Part shown: one piece after another, positions 60,768 through 64,000 of the stretch
How positions within the stretch are numbered: position 1 is the first letter of the stretch
Layout: every line of letters begins with the position of its first letter
Assembly: GCA_963677325.2 (NCBI GenBank)
Contig: CAXXGM010000007.1
Span: forward strand, 1 to 64,000
Direction of reading: 5' to 3'
Source: G963677325 sp963677325
Lineage (GTDB): Bacteria > Bacteroidota > Bacteroidia > Bacteroidales > Prolixibacteraceae
Length of the DNA stretch: 64,000 nucleotides
Translations under genes and position numbers: made by a program
The notes under the pieces: generated by a model
The model's database searches: none
Told to the model about the DNA's origin: nothing
What the model saw: only the letters and a program-made list of their open reading frames with translations

Positions 60768-63700
60768 TTACTTGTATTCGTTCCAAGCTTTTATAGTGAT
60801 GTCATCCAATTCCATTTTACAGAAGCCGTATATGAAAGCACTGGCAACGCGGGCATTGGTAATCAAAGGAATATTGAAATCGATTGCATTTCGCCTGATG
60901 ATATATCCGTTGGTAATTTCCCTTGCGGTATGGTCTTTGGGAATATTGATTACCAGTTCAATTTTCTTCTCTCGGATTAAATTTAATGAGTTAAGATATT
61001 CATTATCTTCATCAGGCCAGGATACCCTTTCGGTTTCGACACCATTGGTTTCAAGAAATTTGTGTGTTCCTCCGGTGGCATATATTTTAAATCCTCTTTC
61101 TTTGAGCATTTTGGCACTGTCCAGCAACTCAGTCTTTGCATGAGCAGGACCTGATGAGATCAGTATCGTTTTTTTAGGTATCCGGTAACCTACTGAAAGC
61201 ATGGATTTCAATAATGCTTCATAAAAGTTCTCGCCGATACAGGCCACTTCGCCGGTGGAAGCCATATCCACACCAGTTACAGGATCTGCATTTAAAAGGC
61301 GGTGGAATGAGAATTGAGGAGCTTTTACACCCACGTAATCCAGTTCAAACAATGATTTATCCGGCTTTTGGAATGGAACTCCAAGCATTGCCTTAGTGGC
61401 TATCTCAATCAGATTGGTCTTCAAAACCTTTGAAACAAAGGGGAAGGAACGTGAAGCTCTCAGGTTACATTCAATTACTTTGATATCATTGTCTTTAGCC
61501 AGATATTGAATATTAAATGGGCCGGTGATTTCAAGAGCTTTTGCAATTTTCCTTGAAATTTTCTTGATTCTCCTGATGGTCTCTATGTATAATTTTTGAG
61601 GAGGGAATACAATGGTAGCATCCCCTGAATGTACTCCTGCAAATTCAACATGTTCAGAAATGGCATAGGCCATAATCTCTCCATCTTTGGCCACAGCATC
61701 CATTTCGATCTCCTTGGCATTTTCAATAAATTCGGACACTACTACCGGATGCTCCTTGGAGACATGGGCCGCAAGATTAAGAAAATGTTCAAGCTGATCT
61801 TTATTGGACACTACATTCATTGCGGCTCCTGACAGCACATAGGAAGGACGGATTAAGACCGGAAAACCTACTACATCCACAAACTTATAAATTTCATTTA
61901 TGGTAGTCAGCTGGCTCCAGCGGGGCTGATCTACATCGAGGGTATCGAGCATGGCGGAAAACCTTTTCCTGTCTTCCGCGTTATCAATTTTTTCTGCTGT
62001 GGTGCCTAAAATCGGGACATGTTGTTCATCCAGCTTTGTGGCCAGATTATTCGGGATCTGACCGCCCATGGATAAGATCACTCCCTTTGGCTGTTCAAAG
62101 TCACAGATATCAAGGACTCTTTCATGAGTCAGTTCGTCAAAATAGAGCCTGTCGCAGGTATCGTAATCGGTGGATACCGTTTCAGGATTGTAGTTGATCA
62201 TTACCGAGCGGAATCCTTCTTTACGGATGGTATTGGCTGCATTTACGGAGCACCAGTCAAATTCAACGGAAGATCCGATGCGGTAAGCGCCCGAACCAAG
62301 AACAATGACTGATTTCCCGTCATGGGGAAATTCAACGTCATTTTCAGTGCCATTGTACGTGATGTAAAGGTAATTGGTCATGGCCGGATATTCTCCAGCC
62401 AAAGTATCAATCTGCTTTACAACAGGAACTATTCCAAGATTTTTACGGAATTCCCTGACTTTTAAGACATCCTTATTTATTTTTTTATCGGTACTCTTAA
62501 GAATAATCCTGGCAAGCTGAAAATCTGAATACCCTTGTTTTTTGGCTAATTTCAGCAGTTCAAAGGGCAGTTCTTCGAGTGAATTATACTTGACCAGCTC
62601 ACACTTAAGATTATAAATATTGAGGAGCTTTTGCAGGAACCACTTATCAATACGGGTAATTTCCCATATTTGATCAACAGTATATCCTTTATCCAGGGCT
62701 TCTTCCAAAGCCAGGATACGCCGGTCGGTCGGGTGCTTTAATTCCTGTTCGATATCGGTGATCTGCATTTCCTCCTTGTTTCCAACAAATCCGTGCATTC
62801 CCACGCCAACCATCCGGATCCCTTTCTGAATGGCTTCTTCAAAGGAGCGGCCAATGGCCATAATCTCACCAACGGATTTCATGCTTGATCCCAGATTTTT
62901 GGATACTCCCACAAATTTGTTGAGGTCCCAGCGTGGGATCTTAACAACGATATAGTCCAGCGCTGGTTCAAAACAGGCGGTAGTGACTTTCGTTACTGAA
63001 TTTTTCAGTTCATGAAGTCCATATCCAAGTCCCAGCTTTGCTGCTACAAAGGCTAACGGGTATCCGGTAGCCTTTGAGGCCAGGGCCGATGATCTTGAAA
63101 GACGCGCATTTACTTCAATTACCCGGTAATCTTCTGAATCAGGGTCGAGGGCAAACTGAACGTTACATTCACCGATCACTCCGATTTTCCGGATGATTTT
63201 AATTGAAAGCGCTCTTAATTTATGGTATTCGTCATTGGAAAGGGTTTGTGAGGGTGCAACAACGATGGATTCCCCCGTATGAATCCCGAGCGGATCAAAG
63301 TTCTCCATATTACACACCGTAATACAGTTATCGTAAATATCACGAACAACCTCATACTCTACTTCCTTCCATCCTTTGATGGATTCTTCAACCAAAATCT
63401 GGGGGGAGTAGGAGAAGGCATTTTCGGCCAATTTGTTCAGTTCCTCCTCGTTTGAACAGAATCCTGATCCCAATCCTCCCAAGGTGTAAGCTGCACGGAT
63501 AATGAGCGGGAATCCAAGCTGTTTCGCCGCTTCTCTGGCCTTTTCAATGGAATCGCAGGCAATGCTTTTGGGCGTCAATACATCAATCTCATGCAGAATT
63601 CCCGAGAATATTTCCCGGTCCTCCGTGTTGATGATCGATTGAACCGGGGTTCCTACCACCTTGATGTTGTATTTATCCAAAACTCCATTTCTGAACAAAT

Positions 63701-63998
63701 CAACCCCGCAATTCAGGGCTGTCTGACCACCGAAAGCCAGCAAAATACCATCCGGTCTTTCCTTTTCGATGACTTTTTCAACGAAATAGGCGGTGACGGG
63801 AAGAAAATAGATCTTATCGGCAATATCTTCGGAGGTCTGAATGGTGGCAATGTTGGGATTGATGAGTATGGTATAAACTCCTTCTTCTTTCAGCGCTTTT
63901 AAGGCCTGGGAGCCTGAATAGTCGAATTCACCGGCTTCACCGATTTTCAATGCCCCTGAACCGAGGACAATTGCTTTCTTGATATTCGAATTTATCAT
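60768..63998 (-). CDS. carB: Carbamoyl-phosphate synthase large subunit
   Basis: 1076 residues, the full CarB length, with its ATG at 63996-63998, two bases from the window edge. There are two homologous ATP-grasp halves: the first with VLGSGALKIGEAGEFDYSGS, the second with VLGSGAYRIGSSVEFDWCSV (about 560). An oligomerisation domain (about 400-550) and a C-terminal MGS-like allosteric domain (about 940-1076, with ISSGPAHAKTELLDSA and KIYATGGTHKFLE) complete it. It makes carbamoyl phosphate from bicarbonate, ammonia (from the CarA glutaminase) and two ATP for pyrimidine and arginine synthesis. carA is not in the window and may lie just beyond. Confidence 0.97.
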   Translation of the reverse strand: MINSNIKKAIVLGSGALKIGEAGEFDYSGSQALKALKEEGVYTILINPNIATIQTSEDIADKIYFLPVTAYFVEKVIEKERPDGILLAFGGQTALNCGVDLFRNGVLDKYNIKVVGTPVQSIINTEDREIFSGILHEIDVLTPKSIACDSIEKAREAAKQLGFPLIIRAAYTLGGLGSGFCSNEEELNKLAENAFSYSPQILVEESIKGWKEVEYEVVRDIYDNCITVCNMENFDPLGIHTGESIVVAPSQTLSNDEYHKLRALSIKIIRKIGVIGECNVQFALDPDSEDYRVIEVNARLSRSSALASKATGYPLAFVAAKLGLGYGLHELKNSVTKVTTACFEPALDYIVVKIPRWDLNKFVGVSKNLGSSMKSVGEIMAIGRSFEEAIQKGIRMVGVGMHGFVGNKEEMQITDIEQELKHPTDRRILALEEALDKGYTVDQIWEITRIDKWFLQKLLNIYNLKCELVKYNSLEELPFELLKLAKKQGYSDFQLARIILKSTDKKINKDVLKVREFRKNLGIVPVVKQIDTLAGEYPAMTNYLYITYNGTENDVEFPHDGKSVIVLGSGAYRIGSSVEFDWCSVNAANTIRKEGFRSVMINYNPETVSTDYDTCDRLYFDELTHERVLDICDFEQPKGVILSMGGQIPNNLATKLDEQHVPILGTTAEKIDNAEDRKRFSAMLDTLDVDQPRWSQLTTINEIYKFVDVVGFPVLIRPSYVLSGAAMNVVSNKDQLEHFLNLAAHVSKEHPVVVSEFIENAKEIEMDAVAKDGEIMAYAISEHVEFAGVHSGDATIVFPPQKLYIETIRRIKKISRKIAKALEITGPFNIQYLAKDNDIKVIECNLRASRSFPFVSKVLKTNLIEIATKAMLGVPFQKPDKSLFELDYVGVKAPQFSFHRLLNADPVTGVDMASTGEVACIGENFYEALLKSMLSVGYRIPKKTILISSGPAHAKTELLDSAKMLKERGFKIYATGGTHKFLETNGVETERVSWPDEDNEYLNSLNLIREKKIELVINIPKDHTAREITNGYIIRRNAIDFNIPLITNARVASAFIYGFCKMELDDITIKAWNEYK

Positions 63999-64000
63999 TT

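Overview
The window looks like chromosome from a Bacteroidota bacterium, probably an anaerobic or microaerophilic Bacteroidales/Marinilabiliales-like lineage. Three things point there. The promoters have the TAnnTTTG -7 box typical of the phylum. There is a type IX secretion (T9SS) module: a giant type-B sorted adhesin, a PorP/SprF protein and an OmpA/PD40 protein. The remaining content (rubrerythrin, class I Fe-S fumarase, DUF3078 proteins, a MqnP/UbiA-type prenyltransferase) also fits. No rRNA, tRNA or CRISPR array was seen.

Layout. 1-2.1 kb: a partial IS110-family transposase cut by the window edge, then a gene remnant and a small ORF. 2.2-4.1 kb: an MFS transporter and a cytidylate-kinase-like protein. 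4.7-16.4 kb: a plus-strand series of mostly lineage-specific exported or membrane proteins (WD40 protein, DUF4139/MuiA-like protein, permuted papain-like hydrolase, two tandem TPR paralogues, a SHOCT protein, three proteins sharing a short helical repeat), separated by short tandem repeats. 16.5-28.6 kb: core genes (UbiA-family prenyltransferase, DUF3078 protein, era, der, a DEAD-box helicase, htrA, clpB, an HMA metal-binding protein). 28.9-30.0 kb: a DUF3078 pseudogene with frameshifts and a MITE-like insertion. 30.1-33.7 kb: a dihydroorotate-dehydrogenase-like protein, a TonB-like protein and asnB. 34.3-47.3 kb: the adhesin/T9SS operon; its 3227-residue adhesin carries 5 copies of a 219-bp repeat and 14 near-identical copies of a 237-bp HYR repeat. 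47.6-55.2 kb: fumarase, a DUF134/OsmC/NifX-like operon with tandem palindromic operators on its promoter, rubrerythrin, a TrpB2 gene, and an OsmC-thioredoxin pair divergent from a MarR regulator. 55.4-64 kb: an AI-2E-family permease, a beta-helix lipoprotein, an inverted-repeat element, an 11-bp VNTR, a 51-residue lmo0937-type membrane peptide, a VOC protein and complete carB.

The most informative regulatory signal is a complete transcription attenuator in front of the TrpB-like gene. It has a 24-codon leader ORF with Trp-Arg-Trp, an antiterminator and an intrinsic terminator. A second strong signal is a duplicated ATGAAC-N4-GTTCAT palindrome, one copy filling the spacer of a good Bacteroidota promoter in front of an operon that encodes a DUF134 DNA-binding protein. 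Many genes end in short direct or inverted repeats, a different family at nearly each locus.
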